Source: JBFMDN01 sp040753915
Lineage (GTDB): Bacteria > Desulfobacterota > Desulfomonilia > Desulfomonilales > Desulfomonilaceae
Length of the DNA stretch: 64,000 nt
Assembly: GCA_040753915.1 (NCBI GenBank)
Contig: JBFMDN010000007.1
Span: forward strand, 66,514 to 130,513
Direction of reading: 5' to 3'
The position numbers were made by a program, and so were the translations under genes. Positions 26,641-35,662 of the stretch are shown here, in pieces. The number at the start of each line of letters is the position of its first letter. Position 1 is the stretch's first letter. Below the pieces are notes generated by a model. It ran no database searches, was not told the DNA's origin, and saw only the letters and a program-made list of their open reading frames with translations.

Positions 26641-27168
26641 ATGAGTGGACCCGGCAAGATCCGGATCATCACCGGAGAGGGAAAGGGCAAGACCACTACG
26701 GCTCTGGGAATGGCTTGGTTGGCTATCAGTCGTGGGCTGAGAGTCTTCATGGTACAATTCCTCAAGGCTCCCGACACATCCGGAGAGCACTTCGCGGCAA
26801 AAGTCTTTGAACCGATGATGACCATAAGACCTATGGGGAGAGAGGGGTTCATTCATCGCCGTGGCAGAGATCCCCTGGACGTGGTCATGGCCGAGCGGGC
26901 TCTGGATGAAGCCGAAAACGCGATGCTGATGGGCGAGTACGACCTCATCATCCTAGACGAGGTCAATGTCGCAATCCATCTGGGGCTCATTGACGTACAG
27001 GATCTTTTGAAGCTCATCGATTCTAAGCCGCAAGACGTTGAGCTTGTTCTCACCGGGAGAAATGCAAAGGCGGAGGTAGTGGAGCGTGCCGATAGCGTGT
27101 TGGAGATGAGAAAGATCAAGCATTATTTTGATAGCGGTATTGGTGCAAACGAAGGAATCGATTTTTGA
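26641..27168 (+). CDS. cobO: Cob(I)alamin adenosyltransferase, CobA/CobO type
   Basis: Attaches the 5'-deoxyadenosyl group to corrinoids. 175 residues from the ATG at 26641, which has GGGAGG six bases upstream; an in-frame ATG at 26596 is a weaker start. P-loop TGEGKGKTTTALG, FMVQFLKA, DLIILDEVNVAIHLGLI and LTGRNAK are family motifs. Last gene of the cobalamin run. Confidence 0.92.
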   Translation: MSGPGKIRIITGEGKGKTTTALGMAWLAISRGLRVFMVQFLKAPDTSGEHFAAKVFEPMMTIRPMGREGFIHRRGRDPLDVVMAERALDEAENAMLMGEYDLIILDEVNVAIHLGLIDVQDLLKLIDSKPQDVELVLTGRNAKAEVVERADSVLEMRKIKHYFDSGIGANEGIDF

Positions 27169-27561
27169 CGCTAATAGAGAATTGCCGACATTCCGGAAGA
27201 TCCATACCTTTCCTCTTTGCCGGAAACCTCACTCCGTGATGTTTGCTCCGAGGGAGCGGGGGAGCTTCACACGTCCGCCTGACGAAAGTCGAAGATCGGC
27301 AGGCATTCAAAGCTTGGATTCCGGCATTCACCGTAATGGAAACCACCGTCCCCCCGCATTCGGGTTGTGGAATCCACAACAGGGGTACGCTGCCCGAGCC
27401 AGCGGTATCTCGGGCGCGGCTCCTCAAGAGAGCGAGCGGTCACCTGATGGACCGAGCGCCTTGACATGCTTGGGGATTGCCTTTACCATCATAGCCACAG
27501 GGTGTGGTATGGCCTGATTCCCATATTTCTTGTCATCACGTGTGTATTCTAGCCGTATGCC
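27169..27561. other. 393-base gap, no gene seen
   Basis: Short frames cross it, but none has a ribosome site with protein-like composition. Presumably holds the terminator of the cobalamin operon and the promoter of the two-component genes, but I cannot point to either. Confidence 0.4.
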
Positions 27562-29442
27562 ATGGACTACGAAAACTCTTTCTTGACCGAAGTTGAAGGG
27601 ACCGCGTCTTACCTTTCGCAGGAGATGTTCGAGCAACTCTGTAGAGAGGCCAATCGGCGGTTGGAGCGATTCGTCACCATCTCGCTCCAAAGGCTGGGGG
27701 AAGACATCGGGGCGAAGGTTTTCACGATTGACATCAAGGAAGGCGAGAGCACCGTGATCAACGCAACGCTGAGCCGCAATCAGCACGGCTGGCATCTCTC
27801 CGTGGACGATTCGCACCGGCATTACCGGCGTCACTCGGTCAAACGTAAGGTCCAACCCGTTTATGTCCTGAGATCCCAGTTTCATTACCAGCTTAATCTC
27901 CCCCACCGGTGGTCCGGAATACTTGTAATTGAGTTCCCGGGAATCAGCTTCTTGACCAAAGATAAGGACGTATATATCAGAAGAGAATTAAGGGAATTTT
28001 CCAGAGAGCTCACCGTATTGCTTATGAACCGCAATTTCGCTCGATTGGAAAGCTCTCTGAATGAGGAAAAGAAAGTAGCGGAAACCTTGCGGGCCCTCGT
28101 GGCTTCGCTAAGCAAGGAATTGTACTGCCTGAGCAGCATTTCTCTTGCGATGCGTCCATCGTACAACGTCGGGACAGTCTTGACCAAAGTACTCGAGACC
28201 GCCTTGCCGGTCCTGCGAGCAAAGCTGGGGGTAATCTATTTTCACGAGACAGGCCAGTGTGTTGCACTCTACTCACCGAGGTCGAGACAGGGCCGGCGAG
28301 ATGTACCGTGGTTTCGCGAATATTTCCAAAGTAAGATTCGTCTGTTGGAGACCCCACCGAACCCCGGATGGTTCAGCGTGCGGACCGTAGGAAATCACCC
28401 GGACTTCCCCGATGATCTCAAAGCCCATTTGGCTTCCGATAGGATCGAGTCCGTCCTGGAGTTTTCCCTCGGGTCCGAGGGAAACTTCCTCGCCCTGGGA
28501 TTCCTGGGACTTCAAGAGAACCACGACAGACCTTCCGGCACGAGGCTCCTGATGACGATCCTGAACATGATCGGCCTATTCTTGGAGCACATATCCCTCA
28601 TGACTGACTTGGAACGACAAGTCAAGCTCGTCTCCCAGCAAAAGTTGGAAATGGAGAGAGAGCAACAATTCCTTATGGACCATATGGGTGAACAGTTGTC
28701 CACAACCAGGCTTACACGGTCCTTCACCAAGGACCGATTCCTCGATGAGATAGAGCGCTCCAGGAACATGACGTTGCTGGCTGAGCTGGCTTCAGGGGTC
28801 GCCCATCAGATAAGGAATCCGCTCAGCAATCTGGTGTACGGGCTGCATCTCCTGAAAAAGCCAGGTCTCAGCGAGACTGAAAAGCATGATCTCATAGAGA
28901 CCGTTACAGAACGCGTGGAAACAGTTAATCGAATGATCAATGAATTCATTCATTATACTCGAATACCCGAGCTCAAGCTCACTCCCGAAAACATCAACGA
29001 CGTTCTCGCAAGCACTGTGTACTCTTTCAAGAACTGGTTTGAGCTGGCAGACGTGGAAGTGCGGACGTGCTTTGATCCTGATCTCGGTCCCGCGAAAATA
29101 GATCTTTTTCTCATGAGCCAGACGTTCCATAACATAATCAAGAATGCTCTGGAAGCCATGCACAGCGACGGGCAGCTCAATGTGTGCACTCGGAAGCTGA
29201 AGATCAGACACAGCCCGGATCCCCAGGAATTTGCCGAGATTGTGTTCGAAGACGATGGACCAGGTGTTCCCCCGGAGGATATCGATAAGATCATGAAGCC
29301 CTTCTATTCGAAAAAGGAAGGCGGGCTCGGCCTCGGTCTGGCACTAGTCGATCACATTGTCCGAGCTCATGGCGGGGGAATTTCGCTGGAAAATCGAGTC
29401 CACGGTGGATTGAGAGTCAGAATGTATCTTCCGTTGAGGTGA
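27562..29442 (+). CDS. Cytoplasmic sensor histidine kinase
   Basis: 626 residues with no membrane helix, so it senses an internal signal or works through a partner. Residues ~1-175 are unrecognised. Residues ~200-350 resemble a GAF domain, followed by a coiled linker. The phosphoacceptor is His415 in the GVAHQIRNPL box, and the ATPase domain has NIIKNALEAM (N), FEDDGPGVP (G1) and KEGGLGLGLALV (G2). Kinases with this HQIRNPL box typically pair with NtrC-type regulators, and one starts 7 bases after this stop. A link to methanol metabolism is inferred from position. Confidence 0.88.
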   Translation: MDYENSFLTEVEGTASYLSQEMFEQLCREANRRLERFVTISLQRLGEDIGAKVFTIDIKEGESTVINATLSRNQHGWHLSVDDSHRHYRRHSVKRKVQPVYVLRSQFHYQLNLPHRWSGILVIEFPGISFLTKDKDVYIRRELREFSRELTVLLMNRNFARLESSLNEEKKVAETLRALVASLSKELYCLSSISLAMRPSYNVGTVLTKVLETALPVLRAKLGVIYFHETGQCVALYSPRSRQGRRDVPWFREYFQSKIRLLETPPNPGWFSVRTVGNHPDFPDDLKAHLASDRIESVLEFSLGSEGNFLALGFLGLQENHDRPSGTRLLMTILNMIGLFLEHISLMTDLERQVKLVSQQKLEMEREQQFLMDHMGEQLSTTRLTRSFTKDRFLDEIERSRNMTLLAELASGVAHQIRNPLSNLVYGLHLLKKPGLSETEKHDLIETVTERVETVNRMINEFIHYTRIPELKLTPENINDVLASTVYSFKNWFELADVEVRTCFDPDLGPAKIDLFLMSQTFHNIIKNALEAMHSDGQLNVCTRKLKIRHSPDPQEFAEIVFEDDGPGVPPEDIDKIMKPFYSKKEGGLGLGLALVDHIVRAHGGGISLENRVHGGLRVRMYLPLR

Positions 29443-29449
29443 GTGTAGG

Positions 29450-30844
29450 ATGCAATATCGCTTGCTCGTGGTAGAAGACGAAATGAGCTCTGCTAAGTAC
29501 TTGACGCGTATACTCGAAGCAGAGGGGTACGTGACCGACCACGTGACAACCGCCGAAGATGCCCTCACACAGATCGCGGAAAAGGAGTACGATCTCTTGC
29601 TCATAGACAAGGTGCTCCCCGGAAATGACGGACTCCATTTGCTCAAGCATGCCAAAGAAATCAGCTCGGACATACTCGCAGTGATCATAACCGCATACGG
29701 CTCCGTTAGATCCGCGGTGGAGGCTCTGAAATTAGGCGCCAGTGACTTTGTAGAAAAACCGGTGATACCGGAAAAGCTCCTGCACATTGTGGCCCGCACC
29801 CTCGAAGAAAGGCGCCTCAAGAGCGAGATTGTAGCCCTGAAAGCCGGCCTGCTCGAACGGTACCAGTTTCGGAACATTGTCGGCAAGCACCCGAAGATGC
29901 AGCAGGTCTTTTCCCTCATAGAATCATTGGCCCAGGCTGACTCTCCGGTGCTCATCACAGGAGAAACTGGCACAGGCAAGGATTTGGTAGCCCGAGCAAT
30001 TCATTATGAGAGCCATCGAAAAAACGGGCCATTCGTTGCAATCAACTGCGCCGCTGTTCCTGAAACGCTTCTCGAAAGCGAGCTGTTCGGTTACGAGCAG
30101 GGTGCCTTTACGGGAGCGGTACGACGAAAGCTCGGCAGAATGGAGCAGGCTCATGGGGGCACCCTGTTCCTAGACGAAATCGGTGATATTTCCTATCCAT
30201 TGCAGGCGAAACTCCTTCGCACCCTGCAAGAAAAGAGGATCGAACGTTTAGGTGGCAATCGCCAGATCTCTTTGGATTTGAGAATCATAGCCGCGACGAA
30301 CAAGGATCTTACGGAAGAGTTGCAGGCCAAACGTTTCCGCCTCGATCTCTATTTCAGACTCAACGTGGTGGCGATACACCTGCCTCCTCTTCGCGAGAGA
30401 GCGGAAGATCTCCCTCTGTTGATCGAGCACTTTTTGGAGAAAATCGCCAGAAACGCCAACAGACCGATTCCCAAGCTGTCTCAAAAAGCCATGGGAAAGC
30501 TCATGAGCCACTCTTGGCCGGGAAACGTCCGTGAGCTCGAGAATGTGCTAGAGCTCGCTGTGATACTGAGCCAGGACAACGTCATTGAGGACATCACCCT
30601 TTCCTCCGCGCCCATTCAGCAGCCCCTGTCCGAGCAAGGCCAGTTTTCCGAAATCAGCACGGACCTTCCCCTGAAAGTGGTGAGAGATCGTGCCATTGCT
30701 CGGGTAGAGAAGCAGTATCTGACGAGTCTTCTTGCCAAGAATAGGGGTGCAGTGGGTCGGACTGCAGCCGACGCGCAGATTGATGCGCGCACGGTCCTTC
30801 GGAAGATGAAGCAATATGGCTTACACAGGTTGAACTTCAAGTAG
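29450..30844 (+). CDS. Sigma-54-dependent response regulator (NtrC family)
   Basis: 464 residues in three parts. The receiver (1-~120) has VVEDE, phosphoacceptor Asp53 in LLLIDKVLPGNDG and Lys in FVEKPV. The AAA+ activator domain (~140-375) has GETGTGKDLVARAIH, the sigma-54 contact loop GAFTGA, GGTLFLDEIGDI and SWPGNVRELEN. The C-terminal Fis-type helix-turn-helix covers the last ~50 residues. A strong -24/-12 promoter and inverted-repeat sites lie just downstream of its stop, so its most obvious target is the methanol gene cluster. Confidence 0.93.
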   Translation: MQYRLLVVEDEMSSAKYLTRILEAEGYVTDHVTTAEDALTQIAEKEYDLLLIDKVLPGNDGLHLLKHAKEISSDILAVIITAYGSVRSAVEALKLGASDFVEKPVIPEKLLHIVARTLEERRLKSEIVALKAGLLERYQFRNIVGKHPKMQQVFSLIESLAQADSPVLITGETGTGKDLVARAIHYESHRKNGPFVAINCAAVPETLLESELFGYEQGAFTGAVRRKLGRMEQAHGGTLFLDEIGDISYPLQAKLLRTLQEKRIERLGGNRQISLDLRIIAATNKDLTEELQAKRFRLDLYFRLNVVAIHLPPLRERAEDLPLLIEHFLEKIARNANRPIPKLSQKAMGKLMSHSWPGNVRELENVLELAVILSQDNVIEDITLSSAPIQQPLSEQGQFSEISTDLPLKVVRDRAIARVEKQYLTSLLAKNRGAVGRTAADAQIDARTVLRKMKQYGLHRLNFK

Positions 30845-30867
30845 GGGTCCTGTCTGGGCGTGAATTT

Positions 30868-30905
30868 TCGGACATCATTGTCCGATAAGACATGAATGTC
30901 CGACA
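30868..30905. promoter_or_regulatory. Enhancer-like inverted-repeat sites for the NtrC-type regulator
   Basis: TCGGACA-TCAT-TGTCCGA (30868-30885) is a perfect 7+7 inverted repeat. A further TGTCCGA half-site at 30897-30903 follows 11 bases later. It is ~115-150 bases upstream of the -24/-12 promoter, the usual distance for an upstream activating sequence. Confidence 0.6.
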
Positions 30906-31017
30906 AATGAGTCTGCACTTTTTCCTGCCCGACAGCGATAAGCTCATGGATGATCCATTGGGCAAAGCTGGGCCTGCCTGAAAACCCAGGCGGGAAAATA
31001 TCCTTTCGAGCCAAGAG

Positions 31018-31033
31018 TGGCACGATAGTTGCT
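31018..31033 (+). promoter_or_regulatory. Sigma-54 (-24/-12) promoter
   Basis: TGGCACGATAGTTGCT matches the consensus TGGCACG-N4-TTGCW at every fixed position, with GG and GC separated by 10 bases. Transcription would start near 31044, reading toward mtaA. Confidence 0.85.
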
Positions 31034-31043
31034 TAGAATTTGA

Positions 31044-32001
31044 GAAGTGGGCTATCATCTCGACGGACGCGTACCCTCATCCGAGGTGGCGTGGGATAAT
31101 GGGTCGGCGCCCGATGGTGTTGAACAGGATGTGGTTAGTCCTTACCCCGAGAAGGCGGAGATCACTGCCGGAAAGCTAGCGGGATAACGATGACCGTGAA
31201 TGTCAATTTCTGTCGTGTGTTGCCATTGCCAAGGGATTGAGGAGACGCAACAACAGTGTGGAAAACAGAGAAGGGAACCGAGATTGTCGGCAGCCGTGTG
31301 TTCTCTGGCGAAAGGCACTGTACCCTCGGTCGCGCAGGGCGTGATGATGCAAGCTTGTCTCCGTGTGTATGTCGATACTTCCATACTTTACTCTTCCTGT
31401 TTCTGGTGACGTGATGCTCAATGAGAACTATCGCGCTGCTTGAGACTTGAGAACAGAATATAGCATCAGCAAGAAGTATGTCTGACACCAAGTGAGTTGG
31501 TGTGACGGTGATTTCTCCGTCAAGATCAGGACAAGGAATCGCGCAAGGTGGGGACTATCCCTCTAAGCCGGTCTGTGCGGTGCGCAGTGTGCGCTACACC
31601 GAATGGATCAATTTGGCTGCGGCCAGGTATGAAGACAGCGAGCATACGGCTGTGGTAATGGGCCTCGATGCCACGCAACAGATCGCGGAAATTCGCGCGG
31701 GAGGGGAGAAGAGATCAGGCACTGATCGAAATTCCTCAAAATAGTTGCACGCGTGGAAAGTGGATGGTCCGTACAGCCGCCAAGCGTGCTTATCCTCGAG
31801 ACTCGTAAGCACCCAATTGAGTGGACCGCTGTAACCATTTGGGATGGGAGGTGATGCGAGTGCCAGTACGGCGGTCTTGCGATCCCATTCTTGCTCCGAT
31901 CAAGGTGGGGCGGGGATAGTACGCTCAATGCCCGTGCTGGGCAAGGGGGGTGGTGAAATTCATCAGCGAAAACAAAACAAACGGAAAGGCGAGGAAGGAA
32001 A
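31044..32001 (+). other. Long leader between the sigma-54 promoter and mtaA
   Basis: About 960 bases without a clear gene. There are small hairpins (ACACCAAGTGAGTTGGTGT at 31486-31504; GACGGTGATTTCTCCGTC just after). A GTG-started frame (31502-31744, 80 residues) shows partly protein-like sequence (VRYTEWINLAAARYED) but lacks a good ribosome site. Could hold an unrecognised small gene or regulatory RNA. Confidence 0.35.
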
Positions 32002-33009
32002 ATGACGGGTAAAGAAAGAGTAATGAGGGTGTTCAACCATCAGAAACCGGACCGAATGCCGTGTTTTTGTGCAAACGGCACGCCTACATACGATCAGATG
32101 GAAAAAGTGGGAGCCTACTGGCCTGAGGCGCACGAGCGTGCCGAGGACATGGCAAAGCTGGCTTTGGCAGCCCACACTGTCTTGGGATTTGACGCGGTGA
32201 GAGTTCCGTTCTGTCAGACCTTCGAGGCTGAAGCACTAGGCTGCAAAGTCAAGTCCGGCGGAAAAGAAAATATACCCGGCATTGATCACCCGCCGGCATA
32301 CAAACTGACCGACACTCCCGTACTGCCTGACGATTTCCTGGAACGAGGGCGTATACCCCAGTTGATTAAAGCAGTGCGGATTCTCAAGGAGCAGGTCGGT
32401 GACGAAGCAGCCATTATAGGCGGCATCATAGGTCCCTTCACCATTGCCGGAGCGATGCTCGACGCGGTTCCTATCCTGAAGGCCAGCTTCAAAGAGCCCG
32501 ACAAGCTCCACCCGTTCCTCGATGTCGCGGAGAAAGCGGGGACAGCCCTGGGAAAGGCGCTGATCGAGGCAGGAGCGGATCTCATTTGCGTAGAAGACAT
32601 GCAAGCCTCCCCCGATCTGATAGCGCCGCATACGTACCGTAACCTGGAGCTGGAGTACCAGAGGAGACAGGTAGAGGCGCTGAGCGTTCCCGTGATTCTG
32701 CACATCTGTGGCAACGTGGACAAGATCGTGGAGTATATGGCGCAAACCGGGGTGGAGGCACTGAGCCTCGAGCCCAAATCCGACGTGGCTTTGGCCCGGA
32801 GCAAAGGAGGACCAACAACCATTATCATTGGCGGAGTCGATGCGGCTACTACGCTATTCATGAAGACTCCGGACGTTGTGAAGGAAGCAGCGAGGGAACA
32901 GATTGAGTTGGGTTTGGACATCCTCGCGCCCGGCTGCGCAATCGCGCCCGGAACGCCAACAGAAAACCTGCTGGCGATGGTAGAGGCGGCACAGGAGCAC
33001 ACGTACTAG
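32002..33009 (+). CDS. mtaA: Methylcobamide:coenzyme methyltransferase-like protein, MtaA/UroD family
   Basis: 335 residues of the uroporphyrinogen-decarboxylase superfamily. The MtaA/MtbA zinc ligands are intact: His234 and Cys236 in LHICGN, and Cys312 in APGCAIAPGTP. In methanogens this enzyme moves the methyl group from the corrinoid protein to coenzyme M; a bacterium of this kind would more likely use tetrahydrofolate or another thiol. It opens the mtaA-mtaC-mtaB run after GGCGAGGAAGG. The acceptor is inference. Confidence 0.85.
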   Translation: MTGKERVMRVFNHQKPDRMPCFCANGTPTYDQMEKVGAYWPEAHERAEDMAKLALAAHTVLGFDAVRVPFCQTFEAEALGCKVKSGGKENIPGIDHPPAYKLTDTPVLPDDFLERGRIPQLIKAVRILKEQVGDEAAIIGGIIGPFTIAGAMLDAVPILKASFKEPDKLHPFLDVAEKAGTALGKALIEAGADLICVEDMQASPDLIAPHTYRNLELEYQRRQVEALSVPVILHICGNVDKIVEYMAQTGVEALSLEPKSDVALARSKGGPTTIIIGGVDAATTLFMKTPDVVKEAAREQIELGLDILAPGCAIAPGTPTENLLAMVEAAQEHTY

Positions 33010-33096
33010 GCGCTGCCGAATGGCCTCGCCAAGATTGGGGCATCCGTGCTGCACGAGGGTTTTTGCTTCAACTCCAAAACCTCAAAGGGGGCAACG

Positions 33097-33846
33097 ATGA
33101 AAATTCTGGAGGATTTCTCGAACATCTTCACCCGGTACGACCTCAATATTGAGGTTGCGCGTCAGGAGGCTCGGAAGGTCTCCAAAGATGCGGTGCTACA
33201 AAAGGTGGCAGATGCCGTCGTGGCTGGGGAGACAGCCGAGTGTGAGGCTGCCACGAAAGCTGCTCTCGCAAGCAAGTCGCCCATGGACGTTATCAATGAG
33301 GGGTTGATCCCGGGAATGAACGAGGTCAGCCGATTGTGGGATGAAGGGGTCTACTTCCTGCCCCAGGTCATCTTGGCCTCTGACGCTATGAACGCAGGGA
33401 TTGCCCTGTGCGAAGAGAAGATGGGCAAGGCCATGGATAAGAAGGGCAAGGTTGTGACTCACACAGCCGAGGGTGACATCCATGACATCGGCCAGGTGAT
33501 TGTCAATGCTTTGCTCAACGCAAATGGTTTCGAAGTAATAAACCTCGGCGCGGACGTTCCCGTGGACAAGGTCGTAGAAGCGTGTCGACTCCACAATCCC
33601 GTTATGGTAACGGGCACTGCCCTCATGACCACCACCATGACCGCCTTTCCCAAAATTGCCGCACAGCTCAAGAGGCTTGGTCTCAACATTCCTTTTGTGT
33701 GCGGTGGCGGGGCTGTGAGCGAAGAATACGTTACCAGCTTCGATCTGGGAATCTGGGGCAAAGAGGCCAACCAGGCCCCCGGTATGGCAGAGGACGCCTT
33801 GGCGGGGGACAGTTGGAGCGACATGAGGAGCAAGTGGAACGGCTAA
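33097..33846 (+). CDS. mtaC: Methanol corrinoid protein
   Basis: 249-residue corrinoid carrier. The N-terminal helical cap (~residues 1-115) precedes a B12-binding Rossmann domain. The cobalt-ligating His129 lies in EGDIHDIGQ (DxHxxG), and later LGADVPVDK and TGTALMTTTM follow. Start at ATG 33097; the frame is open 17 codons earlier. Sits directly before the mtaB gene and carries the methyl group between MtaB and MtaA. Confidence 0.9.
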   Translation: MKILEDFSNIFTRYDLNIEVARQEARKVSKDAVLQKVADAVVAGETAECEAATKAALASKSPMDVINEGLIPGMNEVSRLWDEGVYFLPQVILASDAMNAGIALCEEKMGKAMDKKGKVVTHTAEGDIHDIGQVIVNALLNANGFEVINLGADVPVDKVVEACRLHNPVMVTGTALMTTTMTAFPKIAAQLKRLGLNIPFVCGGGAVSEEYVTSFDLGIWGKEANQAPGMAEDALAGDSWSDMRSKWNG

Positions 33847-33900
33847 GTGAAATCTTTGGCCTAGCTAACGTTAATCCGTGCAGCGAGGAGGATCACAACC

Positions 33901-35268
33901 ATGAAGCTGACAAGCCAAATGGCGTACAAGAGCGCAGAAGACATGATATTCGGCACCGCCCTGAAACCCGTTACGACCAAACGCGGGATTGTGCTTGGCG
34001 GAGGTCACGTCGTACCAGAAGTGGTTCCCCATCCAAGGCCGGGCAGCGAAAAGACCATGAAGACGCTGCTGCGTGAGTACGAGCGGGCCAACGGAGATGC
34101 GCTCGAAAGATGCGTCATCGTCGGCCATCCCACTCTGCAGATCGAAAATGAGCACGTCTTCCAGATGACTCACAACCCCAAGTGGGGAGGAGAGATCGCT
34201 GCGCAGACGGCGAAACAAATGGACGAGTATCTCAAGAAGTACGGCCTCAAAGCCTCCTATCGCTCCACCCCCGCGGACCTGCGCAAACCCGACATGCACC
34301 ACATGAGAGAGTCCGATTATACGAAAGAGGTGCTCGAGAGCTTCGAGGAATGCACCAAGTACGCGGACGTCGTGTCCATCGAATCCATGGGCGGCAAGGA
34401 GATCTTCGATTACGCCATCATCCGAAACGATATCGCTGGACTGCTATTCGGCCAAGCGGTCTTGGGCGGTAGGGACATGGAATGGATGTGGACTCAGATC
34501 GTGGAGATCTGCAAGAAAAACAACTGCATCCCGGGCGGGGACACTAACTGCTCCGAAGCCAATACCGCCATGTTCATGGCCGGTGGGTTCATTTCAAAAG
34601 ACGTGCCGCACACCCTGGCCGCGCTGTCAAGGGCCATCTGCGTGAGCCGGACCCTTGTCGCGTATGAATGCGGAGCCACAGGACCGACCAAAGACTGTGC
34701 CTATGAAGACCCCATCATCAAGGCAATAACCGGTGTTCCCATCTCAACAGAAGGCAAGACCAGCGCGTGCGCTCATTCAGACCTGTGCGGCAACGTCATC
34801 GCGGCCGTCTGCGACTTGTGGTCGAATGAGGCTGTAGAGTATCACGACATGTTCGGTGCGACCACGACAGCCGTGTTTGCAGAAATCCTCGGCTACGACG
34901 CGGCAGCCATGAATGCGGCGATAGATCTCGGGTACCAGAAGGAGTTCCAGGCTTGCCTGGTGAACTCCGACAAGTACCGTGGTCCCCACGGATTCATGCT
35001 GTCACCGGACAATGCTTGGCTGATCGGAAAAGCGGTCGTCGACAACAACGAAAGCCTGTACGCGCGGGGCAAAGCTGCTGCAATTAAGTGTGGCGAGCTC
35101 ATGTTGGGCGACCCCAAGCTCAGGCTGACCCAATTCGAGCGCGAATCCTTGATGGGATACATGAAAGATATGGAGAAACTTCCTGCAAAGGAAGAGGACT
35201 TCATCGACATGTGTCTTAAGAAGTACGCCAAAGTTAAGGGATTCAACCCCGCAGCCTATGGACTTTAG
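33901..35268 (+). CDS. mtaB: Methanol:corrinoid protein methyltransferase
   Basis: Breaks the C-O bond of methanol and methylates Co(I) on MtaC. 455 residues, close to Methanosarcina MtaB (~460), with recognisable identity through SxESMGGKEIFDYA, PGGDTNCSEANTAMF, LVAYECGATGPTKDC and SACAHSDLCGN. The three zinc ligands correspond to Glu161, Cys217 and Cys266. Ribosome site GCGAGGAGG. A GC-rich hairpin follows the stop. Confidence 0.94.
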   Translation: MKLTSQMAYKSAEDMIFGTALKPVTTKRGIVLGGGHVVPEVVPHPRPGSEKTMKTLLREYERANGDALERCVIVGHPTLQIENEHVFQMTHNPKWGGEIAAQTAKQMDEYLKKYGLKASYRSTPADLRKPDMHHMRESDYTKEVLESFEECTKYADVVSIESMGGKEIFDYAIIRNDIAGLLFGQAVLGGRDMEWMWTQIVEICKKNNCIPGGDTNCSEANTAMFMAGGFISKDVPHTLAALSRAICVSRTLVAYECGATGPTKDCAYEDPIIKAITGVPISTEGKTSACAHSDLCGNVIAAVCDLWSNEAVEYHDMFGATTTAVFAEILGYDAAAMNAAIDLGYQKEFQACLVNSDKYRGPHGFMLSPDNAWLIGKAVVDNNESLYARGKAAAIKCGELMLGDPKLRLTQFERESLMGYMKDMEKLPAKEEDFIDMCLKKYAKVKGFNPAAYGL

Positions 35269-35280
35269 CCTATAACACGA

Positions 35281-35308
35281 GGGGGTGGCCGCAGGAGCGG
35301 CTCCCCCT
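35281..35308 (+). terminator. Hairpin after mtaB
   Basis: GGGGGTGGCCGC pairs with GCGGCTCCCCC around an AGGA loop, 13 bases after the mtaB stop. The T tract is short (TTC), so it may be partial or a 3' stabiliser that lets some transcription continue. Confidence 0.5.
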
Positions 35309-35662
35309 TCGACCCACGGCAGAGGATACTGAATCCTTCCGAGACCGAGCCCAAATTGGGCGACGCGAGATAGCATGCCGTCCTTTTCGTATCCGTTGCG
35401 GCGTCATGGATTCACACTGAGTCTTGAGATGAAGCCATCATTTTGCAGCCGTACGTCATGTCGGGCTACAGCGTCGAGACGGAGCTGTGTACGTTTATGT
35501 TGCGCCGACTGGAGGATCAAGTATTGACGCACCGGGGGATGACATAAGTGGGCAGGGTCCCATTTTCACAAGAGGGGATAAGACGGCGCTTTCTTTTTTT
35601 TGGGGGACGAGGATTCGCGAGATTCGGGGAGAATTGTCCTTCTGCTGTTCGGAGGTCAAGAG

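Noticed and set aside
31608..32036. A 142-codon minus-strand frame across the mtaA leader and start
   Set aside because: Covers the mtaA start and ribosome site on the opposite strand, with Ser/Pro/Leu-rich shadow-like composition.
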